The notes beneath the pieces are model-generated. The model saw only the letters and a list, made by a program, of their open reading frames with translations, made no database searches and had not been told where the DNA came from. This document shows positions 5,811-6,453 of a stretch of DNA of 6,453 nucleotides, one piece after another. The stretch covers positions 1 through 6,453 of the forward strand of contig JAKBAL010000132.1 of assembly GCA_021809225.1 (NCBI GenBank), read 5' to 3'. Positions within the stretch are counted from its first letter, which is position 1; every line of letters starts with the position of its first letter. The DNA comes from Pseudomonadota bacterium (GTDB lineage: Bacteria > Pseudomonadota > Alphaproteobacteria > UBA9655). The position numbers and the translations under genes were made by a program.

Positions 5811-6453
5811 ATGTCTATGTGGCCCGATGTTACAGAGTTAAGAGATTTTTATTCGACACGTCTTGGACATGTGGCTCGGCGAATGATTCGGCGAAAAATT
5901 CGTGAGTTTTGGCCGACGGCGAAGGGGTTTAATATGATGGGGCTCGGTTACCCCACCCCTTTTTTAAGATATTACCGAGAAGAAGCGCAACGTCTTGTCG
6001 CATTCATGCCGGCAGAACAAGGAGCGCTTTCGTGGGCGCGAAAAACTCCTAATATTGTTGTATTGACAGACGAAACCCAGCTTCCTCTTGCGAATAAATC
6101 GGTAGACTTTGCTCTTGTTGTGCATGCTCTTGAGTTTACTTCTGATCCTCGAAAGATGATTCAGGAGGTGTGGCGCGTTTTGGTGGATGGGGGACGATTA
6201 ATCTTAGTTGTGCCAAATCGGTCGGGGGTATGGGCTCGTACGGAAAAAACACCTTTTGGTCATGGTTATCCCTATAGTTTTTCCCAAATCAATCACTTTT
6301 TATATGAAAATACATTTAGTTCCGTTCGTGTCGAGCATGCTCTCTATATTCCTCCTTCTCAATCTAGGTTTTTTTTAAGTACGGCAAGTGCTTGGGATAA
6401 AGTGGGTCACAAATGGTTCAGTAGTTTTTCAGGAGTTTTAATTGTTGAGGCGA
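5811..6453 (+). CDS. Class I SAM-dependent methyltransferase, alphaproteobacterial type (3' partial)
   Basis: The frame is open from the ATG at 5811 to the window end: 214 residues, with perhaps 30-50 missing. It belongs to a methyltransferase family common in Alphaproteobacteria, often beside gloB (hydroxyacylglutathione hydrolase); the substrate is not known to me. Visible signatures: an N-terminal helical LRDFYSTRLGHVARRMIRRKI; SAM-binding motif I as MMGLGYPTPFL (42-52), equivalent to the usual vLGlGYatPyL; then DETQLPLANKSVDFALVVHALEF (87-109), DPRKMIQEVWRVLVDGGRLILVVPNRSGVWAR (112-143) and TPFGHGYPYS (147-156). The region between motif I and DETQLPL is where the SAM ribose-binding acidic residue would be expected; none is obvious. 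A candidate promoter lies about 140 bases upstream, and the gene is divergent from the B12 operon. Nothing visible links it to B12 function. Confidence 0.92.
   Translation, partial: MSMWPDVTELRDFYSTRLGHVARRMIRRKIREFWPTAKGFNMMGLGYPTPFLRYYREEAQRLVAFMPAEQGALSWARKTPNIVVLTDETQLPLANKSVDFALVVHALEFTSDPRKMIQEVWRVLVDGGRLILVVPNRSGVWARTEKTPFGHGYPYSFSQINHFLYENTFSSVRVEHALYIPPSQSRFFLSTASAWDKVGHKWFSSFSGVLIVEA

Noticed and set aside
1..6453. CRISPR arrays, insertion sequences, tRNA or rRNA genes
   Set aside because: I saw no regularly spaced repeats, transposase-like frames, terminal inverted repeats around a gene, or tRNA/rRNA signatures on either strand.

Overview
The window looks like part of a bacterial chromosome, most likely from an alphaproteobacterium. 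The evidence is a class I SAM methyltransferase at the right edge with the DE..LPL / VHALE / VVPNR / TPFGHG signature typical of Alphaproteobacteria, plus a Gram-negative outer-membrane transporter and its TonB protein. The moderate-to-low GC content, a tricorn-type protease and a possible host-directed secreted protein would fit a host-associated lineage such as Holosporales. That placement is inference; no rRNA or other marker gene is present.

Layout, left to right. (1) Positions 1-1596, plus strand: the C-terminal part of a tricorn-like S41 serine protease. It is cut by the left edge, and its catalytic His, Ser and Glu regions are visible. (2) Positions 1606-2592, minus strand, convergent with the protease: a protein with a signal peptide that I cannot name with certainty. 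It has a Lys-rich, nuclear-localisation-like segment and then what I read as a divergent HNH/endonuclease VII 'LHH' nuclease domain. (3) Positions 2593-2746: a very AT-rich spacer with a possible weak terminator. (4) Positions 2747-5211 (or 5325), minus strand: a two-gene operon, a BtuB-like TonB-dependent receptor followed by a small TonB, overlapping by ATGA. (5) Positions 5326-5810: a 485-base divergent intergenic region. It carries a well-conserved cobalamin riboswitch on the minus strand (about 5385-5575), candidate promoters on both strands and a structured leader for the plus-strand gene. (6) Positions 5811 to the right edge, plus strand: the methyltransferase, missing its C terminus.

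How the parts work together: the riboswitch should turn off btuB-tonB when intracellular B12 is sufficient. The receptor would import corrinoid across the outer membrane, powered by the co-transcribed TonB. The predicted L5-L13 kissing loop can be read in the sequence (ACCCC in the aptamer, GGGGU in the downstream hairpin). No U-tract terminator follows, so control of translation is more likely than termination. The start of btuB is ambiguous: the good signal peptide begins at 5211, but the only good Shine-Dalgarno sequence sits in front of an in-frame GTG at 5325.

The most novel candidate is the 1606-2592 protein: an exported, possibly nucleus-targeted nuclease with no visible immunity partner. 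The second most interesting is the B12 switch, with its two alternative leader folds around the GGAG/GTG site.
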